64,000 bases of DNA from Hymenopus coronatus (Eukaryota; Arthropoda; Insecta; Mantodea; Hymenopodidae). Of this stretch, positions 9,881-20,779 are shown piece after piece. Below the pieces are notes generated by a model. The model did not search any database and was not told where the DNA came from. It saw only the letters and a program-made list of their open reading frames with translations. How positions within the stretch are numbered: the first letter of the stretch is position 1; each line of letters opens with the position of its first letter. The position numbers and the translations under genes are program-made. The stretch covers positions 108,280,176 to 108,344,175 of the forward strand of contig CM060897.1 in assembly GCA_030762935.1 (NCBI GenBank), read 5' to 3'.

Positions 9881-10505
9881 CCCTTTATTTTGTAGATGAC
9901 CTTAATTGACTTGTGAACAATCTTTAATATATATATCGCCAGCAATTACTCGCCGTATATTCAATGCGAAAGCGCAGTACGTGACGGCGTTTGCATTATG
10001 CAATCTTGCTCCGCCTTCATTTAGTCACTTGTTCTGCTACTAGTTTATTCCCCACGGATAGGTCTGATCCACACAGTCTGGCCTGTTGTCTTCCTCGAGC
10101 TTAGCCTTGAAGTCTTGTTACACTGATTGACGCTTTTCCTGCGTCAAACGAATGTCAAGATTCCTTGTCAAACTGAGCATTGTAGTTCGTGTGGCCAAAG
10201 CATGGTTGTCTGCTTATCATGCCTGGCTTCATCAGCCCTGAAGACTGTCAGTTGTTAAAATTGAGCCAGTTACATTTCTTGTAGGGGTAAGATACTCCTG
10301 CACATCAAGAATCCCACAGTGAACATTATAACGAAATAATAGTTATTAATATAACCTCTAAATACGGTTTATGTTTGCATTTTAGACATAGAACTCAAAT
10401 ACTTTGCATAGGGCATGGCTCAGTGGCAGCTCTGTCAATGTAATAATACAATGAACAATATAATTAAACTAAATAAATAATTTGGGTATTCTATGAGAAT
10501 GACAA
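9881..10505. other. Unique block, no gene recognised
   Basis: GC content is slightly higher at about 9990-10260, with mixed codons on the minus strand, but every frame is broken and I recognise no protein. The right part (10380-10505) is probably the 3' UTR of the LINE remnant that follows on the minus strand. Confidence 0.4.
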
Positions 10506-10509
10506 TTCA

Positions 10510-10737
10510 TCATAGAATACTACCAAATAACAATAACGACCTCTTTTTAAAACTATTTACACTTTGAGGCAAAGTATCCAGTAACCCAGCACGTATTTTG
10601 CTCCATTCGTTAACTGTTCTATTTGCAAAGGAAATTTTACCTATGTCAGTTTTCTGTTCCCTATTTCTTATTTTTTGGAGTGATCCTTTCTCCCACAGTA
10701 TAATGACTTTAATAATCGCTTGGATATGTATTTCCAT
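10510..10737 (-). pseudogene. Non-LTR retrotransposon C-terminal tail (LINE remnant)
   Basis: The 75-codon minus-strand frame carries RNREQKTDIGKISFANRTVN followed by EWSKI. This is the R-N-x-K/Q-DIGK-SF-NRT-W pattern found at the extreme C-terminus of CR1/Jockey-like reverse transcriptase proteins. The N-terminal reverse transcriptase is absent, so the copy is 5' truncated as usual for such elements. The stop is followed on the minus strand by AT-rich sequence consistent with a 3' UTR. Confidence 0.6.
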
Positions 10738-10789
10738 GCAGATTCCCCCTTAAAGGCTATAAACATTCTTAATAGGGAATTTCACTTTT

Positions 10790-11440
10790 CACTCTCTCTC
10801 TCTACTGCGTGTGTAAATAAAGAAATTATTGCATTCCCCCAAACATTATATATAATTACGTATATAAGTTGAGCATCTTACATGGAAGCGACACGAAGAT
10901 TCTCTAGAAAATCATCCCATACCAAAGTGCCCTTTTCAAGGAAAAATATTCCATTTTTTTTTTATTTGCTCAGAAATGGCTTTTACTACTTTGATTAAAA
11001 TTCGATATGGTTGAGGAAGCTTTGACGCGTAAATGTGTATATTGAATTTTCCGGAAAAGCTTCTGAAGTCCTCTTCACTATGCATGATTTTTGATAACTG
11101 GTAAACCAGAGATAGACAAAAACTTAATACACAAAAAATGTAGACCTTGTCAAAAACGCAGTTTATGAAAGATACAATTTTTGTAGCTACATTTTTGAGA
11201 TGTTCCTAATAATTCGTTTTTCTTTCACCTCGTCAAGCAAAAAGAGCTGAATTAAATGATTTTACTATCGCTTAAGCCTTGTGTTTTCTCCTATTCCGTT
11301 AAATCGACAAGGAAGTATGTATAAAATCAATTATGCAAATGTTTACATAGATTCCGTGAAGTGGATAGAAGAACAAGCTTTTTTGAGAATAATTTTCTGA
11401 AGAATGGATAATCATGTGAATGCAATACATCAGTATTTTT
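10790..11440 (-). mobile_element. Family P copy with internal deletion
   Basis: Starts with CTCTCTACTGCGTGTG (the B palindrome is lost) and ends with CATGTGAATGCAATACATCAG. The cytosine-rich and CCGGTGAAATC-equivalent blocks near the B end are missing, giving 650 bp. Confidence 0.75.
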
Positions 11441-11599
11441 AATTTGTAGTTTTCTTAGCTCTGAAACGTAGACTTTTTATGCATTCCAGTCTAGTTCAAT
11501 ATCAAGATTTAATTCGAAAGTTGTGTTTTAAGGTTTTATGAATAAAAAATCTGCTCTATTAATTTCTGATTCTGTAGCTCTCTTTATGTATGTGCGATA

Positions 11600-11862
11600 A
11601 ATGCATACATGGTATTTAAGTTCTGCATCTTTCAAAGATACTATTTGAATGTTTTCAAGAAAATTTCTCTACACCAAACTACCGTTTATATAAACTTTTC
11701 AATATTTTGTAATTAAATATTTCAAGATATTTGCTTAAGATATTTGCAGGAACAATTGAAATAAATTGAATTTTCTGCAAATTCTCGAACGAATGTTATA
11801 CTTGTTAAACCACATGAGATGGACAAGAAACTTCTTACTGCCCGAAAAATGTTGATTCTCTT
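11600..11862 (-). mobile_element. Family P internal fragment
   Basis: Carries TGGTATTTAAGTTC, AACTACCGTTTA and GATGGACAAGAAACTT blocks in reverse family order. It is truncated at about 11862, beyond which the LINE remnant begins. Confidence 0.65.
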
Positions 11863-12009
11863 AAGCACACCAACGTCAATTCCTGTGCCACTAAGCATTC
11901 TGATTGGCTTGAACTTTATAATCCTACATTTTTCATATTCTTGGGAAACTGAATTGGTAGTGGGAGGAAGTGGACGGGATATCTCCTTCCCCAAGGAATT
12001 ATTAAAGAT

Positions 12010-12560
12010 GTTAAAACGTTTAAATATTTGGGATCGCTTATTGATGAATCACGGAGTTGTAAAATGGATGTAAACAATAGACTAGAACAAGCACGAAGAG
12101 CTATACGAATGTTGAATGGGGTTTTGTGGAGTAGAACCGTCTTGAATTATAAGACTGTGATGGAAAGTATAACGACATATGGTGCCGAAGCGTGGCCTGT
12201 GGTAGAGGGACAAAAATCTAAAATACTGGCAGTGGAAATGGATGGAATAAGGCCTACTGCTAGAGTATCAAGATTGGAAAGTCGGAGAAATAGGAGGTGA
12301 GACAGATGATGGATATGGAGGAAACATGGAGAGAATTGAAAGCGGGATCTTCAATGGTATGGGCACCTCAGAGGAATGGAGGATGATAGGTAGCCCAAGA
12401 CGTTTTAGTATGGTCACCTTGTGCAGACAAAGTGCAGCGTGGAGAGGACAAATTTACAGAATGATGAACGATCGGTGCCAGGAGGAGGATGTCGGGAAAA
12501 ATGGAGATTGGGAATACAAGACAACCGCTGAAGAGTGGGGCTCTTAAAAGTAAATGTAAG
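12010..12560 (+). pseudogene. Non-LTR retrotransposon ORF2 3' part, frameshifted
   Basis: The translation opens KTFKYLGSLIDE and continues RLEQARRAIRMLNGVLW. It then shows ESITTYGAEAWPV and AVEMDG, the order seen in the post-palm and thumb region of insect endonuclease/reverse transcriptase LINEs. The frame shifts at about 12300, and further matches (WYGHLR-like sequence, a zinc-poor tail) follow in another frame. The catalytic palm (YADD box) is not present, so the copy is 5' truncated and dead. Confidence 0.7.
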
Positions 12561-12683
12561 TAATCATACATTTTTAAAATGCTTGGTCACCATTCTTATG
12601 TTTCTTGAGAAAAGCAGAGAAAATGGAATTTCCAAGAGAGCACAAATTTTACAACAACAATAAAGCATAAAAGTTTGTAAATA

Positions 12684-13121
12684 TAGGGCAATTAAATTAT
12701 AAGTTAACCCCTCTCGCGGCCTCTCTCCACTGCGCTAGAGATCCGAGAGTTGCCGGCAAAGGCGCGTTGAGTCCTTACCTTAAATAAATGCTGAAAATAT
12801 TGACCATCTGCTCCCAAATAGGCAGTGTGTAACAATTAAATATGTTCTCGCTCATTCACCTAAGCTCAGCAGCAGAAATCCCTGAGTAATCTACAGAAAC
12901 ATCATGCAAGAAATCACAAGGATTCCTGCTGCTAAGCTTAGACGAGTAAGCGAGAATATTTTCATAAATTTTGCTGGCGGTATGTGAGCAGAAGGTCAAT
13001 ATTTCCTTAATTTATCTTAAGATACGTTTTTAGTGCGCCTTTGGTGGCAACACTTTCCCGGTGACTCACGCGCAGTGGAGAGATGCCGCGACAGGATTTA
13101 CCTTATAATTTAACGACCCTA
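12684..13121. mobile_element. MITE with long inverted repeats, TA flanks
   Basis: Two arms of roughly 200 bp pair around a centre near 12905. The outer ends are TAGGGCAATTAAATTATAAG and, reversed, TAGGGTCGTTAAATTATAAG. The inner arm landmarks CTCTCCACTGCGC, AATATTGACC and GAGCGAGAACATA recur in reverse complement. TA dinucleotides lie immediately outside (12682-12683 and 13122-13123). There is no coding capacity. Related fragments occur at about 25310-25430 and 26306-26337. The TA duplication suggests Tc1/mariner mobilisation. Confidence 0.8.
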
Positions 13122-13369
13122 TAGCTGACCGTTTCAGCGCCTGCATTTCTTATGCACAAACATGCAAATATTCTGCAACCATTTCTGCAAACTTATAAGT
13201 AGAGAGAATAGTCTGAAGAGATAAAAACAAGTGGGGAAGGTCATCTGAATGTACCCTATAAAGAATTTTCTTGCCAGTGATGGCTTTCACTCAAACACAT
13301 GGTCCAGAAGATTTACCTTACGGAGCATCACAGCACTGCAGTGAGTGACGTTTTAAGCTCAAGGCTACT

Positions 13370-13415
13370 TCATGATTATTGAGTTATGTTGTTCACAGAC
13401 ACGTACGGCATTTTA
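13370..13415 (+). mobile_element. Small family P fragment
   Basis: Keeps the TTGAGTTATGTTGTTCACAG block of the B-side third, with no ends. Confidence 0.45.
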
Positions 13416-13436
13416 TAATAATAATAAAAAAAAAAC

Positions 13437-13720
13437 CTGATGTGTTCTAATCAATGAATTTCTATACCTATTCTATAACAAACTATTCTTGCAAAAGCTT
13501 ATAGCGACCAGGTTTTAAAAGATATGGCTATCGTTTTAGCCTAATGCATGTCCTTATTTCCCTTCTATTTACAAGAAAGCAACCAATAAGATAATTAGTA
13601 TAATTATAATAACGTTTATCTCGATTCGCTTGATATAGATAAAATAATAATATTTAATAAGAAGAGTTTGTATATGGAAAAGCTAAAGAAAATTATGTGA
13701 ATGTAGCACATCAGATTTTT
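13437..13720. mobile_element. Short family P fold-back, two A ends
   Basis: About 65 bp of plus-oriented A end (CTGATGTGTTCTAATCAATG) is fused at about 13500 to about 220 bp of minus-oriented left-end sequence ending AATTATGTGAATGTAGCACA. At 284 bp it is MITE-sized, with both termini of A type. Confidence 0.7.
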
Positions 13721-13931
13721 AAAGTTATTGTCAACACACATTTTTGCCTCTACATATGACCTTCACCCAGTGACGTATTGGCTACCACGCTCCCTCTACA
13801 GTTTTGCTCCGAGTTTTGTGGCATATTACGTGTGTGTAATCTCAATCGCACGAGTCGGGTTATAACAACCTGAGTTACTTGTACACACCCTCTGTTTTTT
13901 GCAGACTAAACTACTGAAAAAAAAAAAAAAA

Positions 13932-14774
13932 CTGATGTGTTCCATTCACATGACTTACTCTATCTATTCTACAAACAAACTTATTACAAAAGATTATTGT
14001 TCTATTCGCTTCATGCTATTCGAGGTAAATCTTAGTAGAAACGACCTTATAAGTAGGAGGGAAATAAGGCAACATACTAGGCTAAAGCGATAGTCATATC
14101 TTTTAAGAGATGTCGCTATGTGATTGTCATTGGAATTTGGTTCTCTTTGATGGCCAGAAGTAAAACAAATGAAACACCGACGATTTCTGTTTTCGAAATG
14201 TATAAGTATTTTTAAAACGAAATCAATAACAAGGTTTATATCGGGAATTAGCTCCACAACAAAAATGTATAGGACATAAATTATATGTTTTGACGAGACC
14301 TGCATTTTTGTGCAGTAGGTTTTCGTCTATTTGTCACGGTTTACCAGCTGTGCAAACTTGTCCATAATGCACAGAACTTCAGAGGCTGTTCCCAAAAATT
14401 GAAGATACACATTTTATTTGCCGTGTAAATATTTTAACATGCTGTATTTTAATAACAATCGTTAGCAATTTTTGAGAAAATCAAAATTTTCGAAAGGATA
14501 ATTTGTGTGGTGGGGGATTTTCTTGAAAATCTTCGTGTTCACATCCTTAGAAAATACCAAACCTAAATACCAAGTTTGATTTTAACGGTCTTTTTGTCTT
14601 TGAGCTATCCTGTTCATAGGCACACGGACCTGTTTTCTAAAAAATGCTTTTTCGAACTCAGGGGATCCCAAAACATATATTTAAGGTAAAAGCTCGATAT
14701 TAAATTTTAGGTGAAATACAATACCTTCTCTAACCATTATGTACATTGTACATGCGGACTAGAGAAAGTAAAAA
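13932..14774 (+). mobile_element. Full family P copy (reference copy)
   Basis: 843 bp, from GATGTGTTCCATTCACATG at the left to ATTATGTACATTGTACATGC followed by GAGAAAGTAAAAA at the right. It is the cleanest uninterrupted plus-strand copy. Preceded by a 14-A run and followed directly by another copy in the same orientation. Confidence 0.9.
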
Positions 14775-15130
14775 TGATGTGTTAATTCAATGAATTTCTA
14801 TACCTGTTCTTTAAGAAACTATTCTTACAAAAGCTTATTGTTGTATTTAATTCATGCTAATCCAGATAATCATTAGCAGAAATGGTCTATTACTGCCTTG
14901 TAGATACAAGGGGAATAAGGTATAATCACATTTTTAAGACCATGACTGATGGCATTGAATTTCGGTTCTTTTTGAATGACGAAGAGAATTTCAATACCTT
15001 CACAGAGTAGCCAGCTGTTAAAAATGTGACTATTGCATTAGCTTAGTGTATTCCCTTTTCCCTCTGACCCTATAAGTAAATGTGTAACAAAACCATTTCT
15101 GCTAATGTTTATCTGCAGCTTTTTGCAACA
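14775..15130. mobile_element. Family P tandem partner turning into an A-A fold-back
   Basis: The A end (GATGTGTTAATTCAATG) starts directly after the B end of the previous copy. It proceeds about 220 bp and then switches near 15000 to minus-oriented left-half sequence (CCAGCTGTTAAAAATGTGAC to GCTAATGTTTATC). The final A end is lost. Confidence 0.65.
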
Positions 15131-15357
15131 AGTTTATTGCAGAACATTTCCACACTATTTCCAACTACCACTTATTTCCATTTGTTTCTTACATGCCATT
15201 AAGCATATAAAACATTTTCCACAAACTTCTTTGTTCTGTTCAGTTCCTCTACATATGGTAATTATTAACCCTTTCTGATTTTAACCTATTTCCCATAATG
15301 CCCTCTTATAAACTATGAAAATCGGGAATTTAAATACCGTAATGATGTTCTACACAC

Positions 15358-16115
15358 ATTTCTTTTCTTTCTCTAGCATGTATGCACAACGTATGTGGTG
15401 AATAGAGAAGGTATGTACTGTATTTCACTAAAAATTCGTTACCGAGGTTTCACCGGAAATGCATATTTTGGGGCCCCCTAAATTATTAGAAAAAGGTCAA
15501 GGGTGTGTGTGTCTATGGAGAGCATGAATCACACATGAAAATTAGGGTAAATATCACACTTGGTATTTCGCATCAGTACCTTCCAAGGATACGACACTAA
15601 TTTCCGAAGAATCTCCCATTCCCAACTACTCTTCGCATGCAACCTTTTTCGAAATGCTTGATTTTCTCAAAAACGTTTTTCATTAAAATAACATACGTTT
15701 AAGATATTTTCAAGGCAAAAAAAAATATACATCTTGAATTTTATGGGAATAGACTCTGAAGACCTCTTCATTCTTGATGAATTTTGCACAGCTCGTAAGC
15801 CATAAGAGATAGGCAAAAATTATTACACAAAAACTATACATCTCATTAAAACACACATTATGTCAATTGTAGAGTTAACCGTTTCCAGATATTTGTTATT
15901 GTTTCAGCTTCAAACTACTTAAACTTTTCTCAAGCAGTATGTCAACTTTCGTTTCATATCTCTTGTTTTACTCTCGGGAATGCAAATTACAATTGTTTCA
16001 CATAGCAATGAGCTTTTAAAAGATTTTACTATGGCTGTAACTAAGGTTATCCCTTATTTCCCTTCTACTTATAAGCATGAAGTAATAAGATAGTAAACAA
16101 TCTTTTGATAGAAAA
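15358..16115 (-). mobile_element. Family P copy lacking its A end
   Basis: Begins TTTCTCTAGCATGTATGCAC with a decayed B palindrome and runs through all internal blocks to CTTCTACTTATAAGC. The last about 90 bp before the A terminus are lost, and the next minus copy begins at 16125. Confidence 0.8.
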
Positions 16116-16124
16116 AACTTGCAA

Positions 16125-16909
16125 ATTTTACTTTCTCTACACGTACTATATAGATAGTGTATACAAAAGGTGTTGTATTACACCAAAATTCGATATCGAG
16201 ATTTCACCGGAAATACATGTTTTGAGACTGAATAAATAAGCCGCTTTAGAAAAATATCCATGCATATGAGAGGGGGGGGGGGTCTGTATGTGGGCAGCAT
16301 AGCTCAAAAACGAAGAGACCGTTAAATACCAACCTTTGTATTTATCTTAGGTATCCTCCAAGGATGCGACAAGATTTTCAAGAACCCCCTCCACAAACTA
16401 CCCTTTACATGAAAAAAAACTTTAGACAGTTTTGATTTTCTCAAAAATGGCTCTAACGATTTTGATTAAGATCACGTAAATTAAAGACATTTACATACCA
16501 AATAAAATTATATCTTGAATTTTCTTGAAATAACCTCTGAAGATTCTCTTTATTCTGGATGAATTTTGCGAGGTAGAAAAAAACTTTATGCACAAAAAAG
16601 AGATTTCGTCAAAACACACAATTTAGATATTCTTGGTTATTGGTTTCAATTGTAAAGTACTTATATTTTTTTTTTCTACTCCTGGCCAAGCAAAGAGGCG
16701 ATTTGCAATGAAAATCGCATAATAACAGATATTAAAACATTTTACTATCGCTTTAGCCTAGTGCATTCTACTTATAAGGGACTGAGTAATAAGAACATTC
16801 TGTTAATGTTCAACTGGATTAGCATTGTGTAGAAAGAAGGAGAATCTTTTGTAAGAAGTTTGTAGAGCAGCTAGAGAAAGTCATGTAAGTGTAACACATC
16901 AGATTTTTT
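16125..16909 (-). mobile_element. Full family P copy
   Basis: 785 bp, from TTTTACTTTCTCTACACGTA at the B end to GAAAGTCATGTAAGTGTAAC at the A end. It lies head-to-tail after the preceding minus copy. A G-run and GT-rich relic of the microsatellite are at about 16270-16290. Confidence 0.85.
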
Positions 16910-17600
16910 CCTTACCGAGTTGAGACGGAAGTTTTGCTTTATTCATGTGGGCAGAGACACAACCTACACTTGGCTGGAGCCATTCCAGCTGTCAGCTGGA
17001 CAAGCAAGGTTGGCTCATTGCTGCCTTGCATATGAAACTTCACAAGCGTCTGTGGCGCCGAAGGAAGTTTATCGACGGGAAAAACCCTTGCAGCGCCTTA
17101 AAACACGAGGAATGCGAAGCCATAAGCAAGCACAAAAACTGTGTCTGGAAAGTGCTGGTCGGCAAACGCACACAACAAGAATTGGCTGCTTTGTCCTGCT
17201 GGGGGTGTGACATTATTTTTAACAGTACAGAAAACTGTGCCAAAGCCCACTACACGAGCTGCTCCTCTGCCGCTGTTTCCAAATAGAGCAGGCTTCGTCA
17301 CGCCTGGAAAGCGGATGTAGACCAATTAATGGCTGGTATGTAAGTTCGACGAGAATTTTGTTTGTGTTATTGCTCTTAAGCGACAGCAAATCCCTGGATA
17401 GTGCAGACTAAAACATTCAACTAAAAGTTGAAGTTCAAGGCCAAAAGTTTTGTTTCTGTTTTGAAGAGATGTCGTGTACAAACTTTTATCATCAAAGGAA
17501 GAACATGTTCAAAATCTTACAGGATGTAACAGAAATATTTTCATAATACCACGATAATACGGCAAAAATAAACTGCAAAAAAAAAAAAAAAAAAAAAAAA
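16910..17600 (+). pseudogene. Candidate poly(A)-tailed retrocopy with a 113-codon frame
   Basis: An uninterrupted frame runs from ATG 16945 to a TAG at 17284-17286. Third codon positions are clearly G/C-richer than the AT-rich surroundings, which suggests real coding history. The predicted peptide is cysteine-patterned: NPCSALKHEEC, then KNCVW, then SCWGC, ENC and TSC. I recognise no family; a PSI/plexin-like spacing is only a loose resemblance. About 280 bp later AATAAA (17567-17572) is followed by 24 A (17577-17600), which looks like a processed 3' end, though the spacing is short. The 5' end abuts a family P copy. No target duplication was found. Alternatively it is a genuine terminal exon. 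Confidence 0.4.
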
Positions 17601-18840
17601 TGGTATTAAGAAAGAACAATAGACAATATCATCAAGATCTATTGAATAATGAAGTAAAACTGGATAATGAAACTATGTTACCCTGTTATGATAAAATAGT
17701 AGATTCAATTAGCTTAGATGAGTTACAAATCGCTTTGAAAGATACGAAAAATAGGAAGGTTTGTGGACCAGATGGAGTAAACATAGAATTACTTAAATAT
17801 TCAGGTTTAATGTTCCAACTAAGACTATTACATTTATATGAGTGTTGGAGAAACAATAAAATATCCGAATCTTGGGACAATTGCTGAGATAATCCCAAAA
17901 TTTTAGAAAGGTCAGAGAAATGACCGAAATAATTATAGAGGAACTCCGCTTATAAGCTTTATGCTAACAATCATCCATATTTGCATAAAACCTATAACAG
18001 ACGTTATTTTAGAGGAAGAACAAACTATTGGGTTTACAAAAAGGACGCTAATGCAGTGATAATATATTTAGTATTAAATAAATTTTAGAAAAAAGACGAT
18101 AAGTCGATTTAGAAACTCATATTGTTTTTATTGACTTTGAGAAGGCGTTCGATTTGATGAACAGAACTATTTTATGGAAAATAATGGACAAATGGGGATA
18201 TCCCTGGCACATTTTAGAGGTTATTAAAAGCATATAAGTATTAAAGTTATTATAAATTTAGGCACATCAAAATTAGAATTATAACAAACCAAGGAGTAAG
18301 ACAATATCCTGGAAAAAATAAAAAAAATCAGTTATTTAGGTTTTGACATAAGCTTTGATGTAGATGGAGATATAAGAAAACAAGATAAATGAATTCTAAT
18401 AAATATGTGGCACAATAACAAGAACGTTATAAAATAAAACAAGGAAAGAAACAAAAATGAAATTCTACCAGACCATGGCGGTCCCTATGCTCATGTACAG
18501 TAGTGAATCATGGATAGGAAACAGAAGGACAAAGTAAGATTCAGTCAGCAGAAATGAGATTTTTACGAAGAATTAAAGGATACACCAGATTAGATTTAAT
18601 AAGAAATTAAGTAATTAAAGAAGAACTGAATATTTATAAATTAAACGATAAAATTGAAGAAAATAAGCATAATAGGAAGGAGCATATGAACCGCAGGAGT
18701 GAAGAAAGAATACCACTATTAAATAATAAATATAAACCGTTAGGAAAAAGATGTCGGTCGCCCAAGATAAAGATGGGAACAAGGTAATGAATGCGAAGAC
18801 GGAACACGTGTAAAGCCTAATCGTTGAAATGTAGAAAAAG
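17601..18840 (+). pseudogene. Non-LTR retrotransposon reverse transcriptase, decayed
   Basis: The N-terminal open part (17600-17887) holds LDELQIALKDTKNRK, then the CGPDGVNIELLKY signature of LINE reverse transcriptases. At 18118-18153 HIVFIDFEKAFD is motif A with its catalytic aspartate. The YADD region is deleted. Later frames give ISYLGFDIS, then sequence equivalent to the QSAEMRFLR and LNIYKLNDKI regions of the C-terminal part. Many stops and shifts make it inactive. It starts right after the poly(A) run at 17577-17600. Confidence 0.75.
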
Positions 18841-18849
18841 AAGAATACT

Positions 18850-19035
18850 TCGAGTGTTTTCATCTTGTGGATAATTCACGGCCGTAGGGGAGCAACGGGA
18901 TTGAATTGTCCTAAGTGATGAAAACACGAGTTGTATTTGATAAAACAATTCAGAGAAATAGACTATTAATAATTTATAATACATATATAGGAAGGGAGAT
19001 TTTATCAGGTTATGATTGTTATACTTACATTAGCT
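18850..19035. repeat. Repeat shared with 56367-56500
   Basis: Landmarks GTGTTTTCATCTTGT, GATAATTCACG, AAAACAATTCA and GAAATAGACT, then TAATAAT, recur in order and orientation at 56367-56500. It is diverged and of unknown class. Here it follows the LINE remnant; there it sits inside a family P relic. Confidence 0.6.
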
Positions 19036-19109
19036 CTCAAATGGCAGATGACGCATTCGACCATGTTTATTACCGAATGTTTTTGTTTTCTTTCTTCACT
19101 GCCTCCTGA

Positions 19110-19450
19110 ATTATGTTATTGCAGACCGTGTCTACACTCAATGTGCGAATATCGATAGAAATAGGAAACAATTATTTTATTTTTAACTTTTAATAAGTAA
19201 TACATGAAATGGAAACGAATGCTATTTTATTTGAGGTTATTGCACTCATCTCATACATAAGAAATACAAATAAGGGTTAACTTCACTTCTTTTTTGAACT
19301 AAATACATTATGAACTGGATAAAACTTTAAATAAGCATTGTAACTCGATTAATTGAACAGTGGAACTGATAGTGATTAAAAGTGAAGGTTGCCTACCTGG
19401 ATTGTCACCTTGTTACTACATAATAACCAAGACGGAAGATTAAACAAACG
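19110..19450. other. AT-rich stretch, nothing recognised
   Basis: No SINE head, no P landmarks and no convincing open frame. The right flank (19450-19560) may be a diverged third copy of the upstream part of the promoter-plus-exon repeat (see findings). Confidence 0.4.
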
Positions 19451-19639
19451 AACATCAGGTGCGATAAGATTTCAAAAAAATGAACATCAACTGCGATATG
19501 ATTTTTCGAAATATCACTCCAGTTAGATGACCGCGATTGGTTGAAATTGCCTCATCTCGGCCATTTGATTGGCGCTTTAATAGTGCAGCTAAATTGTCAA
19601 GAAAACCCTTCCTCTTTCTACCCTCTAGATACCGATCGC

Positions 19640-19940
19640 CTGTAACTGTCATTCGTGAGGTCATGGGTTCGATTCCCGCGGCCAACCTCTCTGACCCATG
19701 GGTTTTTTGGGGGTTTCCAAGGTCACTAGGTGAATGTTTCCTGTCCCTTCATTTCAGCCAACCAATCTTTTTCAGGGTTGTCGGCGATGACTGCGGTGGT
19801 GGCGCCCTTATGTGAAGTCACACGCACTTTAGAAACAGCTCTCGGCGGTGTGGTGGCTTGGACATAACTGGGGCGTGGGTTGCTAGCCATCCTCGTCGAG
19901 ATTAACTGCTTGGATTCTATTTGGCACCCCCCCTCCACAC
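19640..19940 (+). mobile_element. tRNA-headed SINE (type III)
   Basis: Head with B-box GGGTTCGATTCCCGCG at 19664-19680, then CCATGGGTTTTTTGGGGG and a body with GACTGCGGTGGTGGCG. Closely similar in layout to 37855-38155. Ends in a C-run next to a family P fragment. Confidence 0.8.
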
Positions 19941-19969
19941 AAAACTAACCTTTCCCACACAGAAAATGA

Positions 19970-20617
19970 ACCTTCACCTGGAAAAGTTTCGAATATTTTG
20001 ATTTTCTTAGAAATGGCTCTAACAATTTTGATAAAAATACTGCCTATTAGACATTTATGTGACAAACAGAATGTACATTTGTATTTCTTGGGAATATCTT
20101 CTGAACTCCTCTTCTTTCTGAATGACTTTTGCGTTACTGGTAAACGGTAAAATATAGTCATAAGTTTTTGTACATCTCTAAAGTCATCCAGAATGAGGAG
20201 GACCTCAGAGGCTATTCCCAGAAAATCCAAGATTTACATTTCATTTGTCATAAAAATATCTTAAACATACGGTATTTTAATCAAAATCGTTAAGTCATTT
20301 TGAGAAAATCAATTTTTTTTAAAAATGTTCCATGTAAAGGGTAGTTGGGGCTGGGATTAATTTCTTGAAAGTGTTCGTGTCGCATCATTGGAAGATACAA
20401 ATCTTAAATACCAAGTTTGGTATTTACCGGTCTTTTCGTTTTTTGAGCTATGCTGCCCAGTCACACACACGCACACACACAAACGGACATTTTTCTAAAA
20501 TGCTTTTATGAATTCAGGTTCTCAAAACATGTATCTTCGTTATCGAAATTTTGGGTGCAATACAATACCCTCTCTATATATATATCTACATAGTACATGA
20601 AGAGAAAGTAAAAAGTG
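19970..20617. mobile_element. Family P fold-back, right ends outward
   Basis: Minus-oriented internal sequence (19970 to about 20165) switches at the AGATAG...TCTCT tract to plus-oriented sequence (about 20165-20617) ending at the B terminus GAGAAAGTAAAAA. The left outer end is lost next to the SINE. The plus arm has a CA tract at about 20460-20482 and a TATA-expanded palindrome at about 20570-20600. Confidence 0.65.
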
Positions 20618-20779
20618 GGAAATTGAAAACAAGAATGCATGGCCCACTTAATGGTTTTAATAATAACATACCTGAAGGCGCTTATCTTACAGTACTCCAT
20701 TAACATTGAGCGTTCCTGGCTTCCACTTTATTGCCGTGTAAGTCTGCAAGACTTGGAACGTTCACGCAACTTATCTCGA

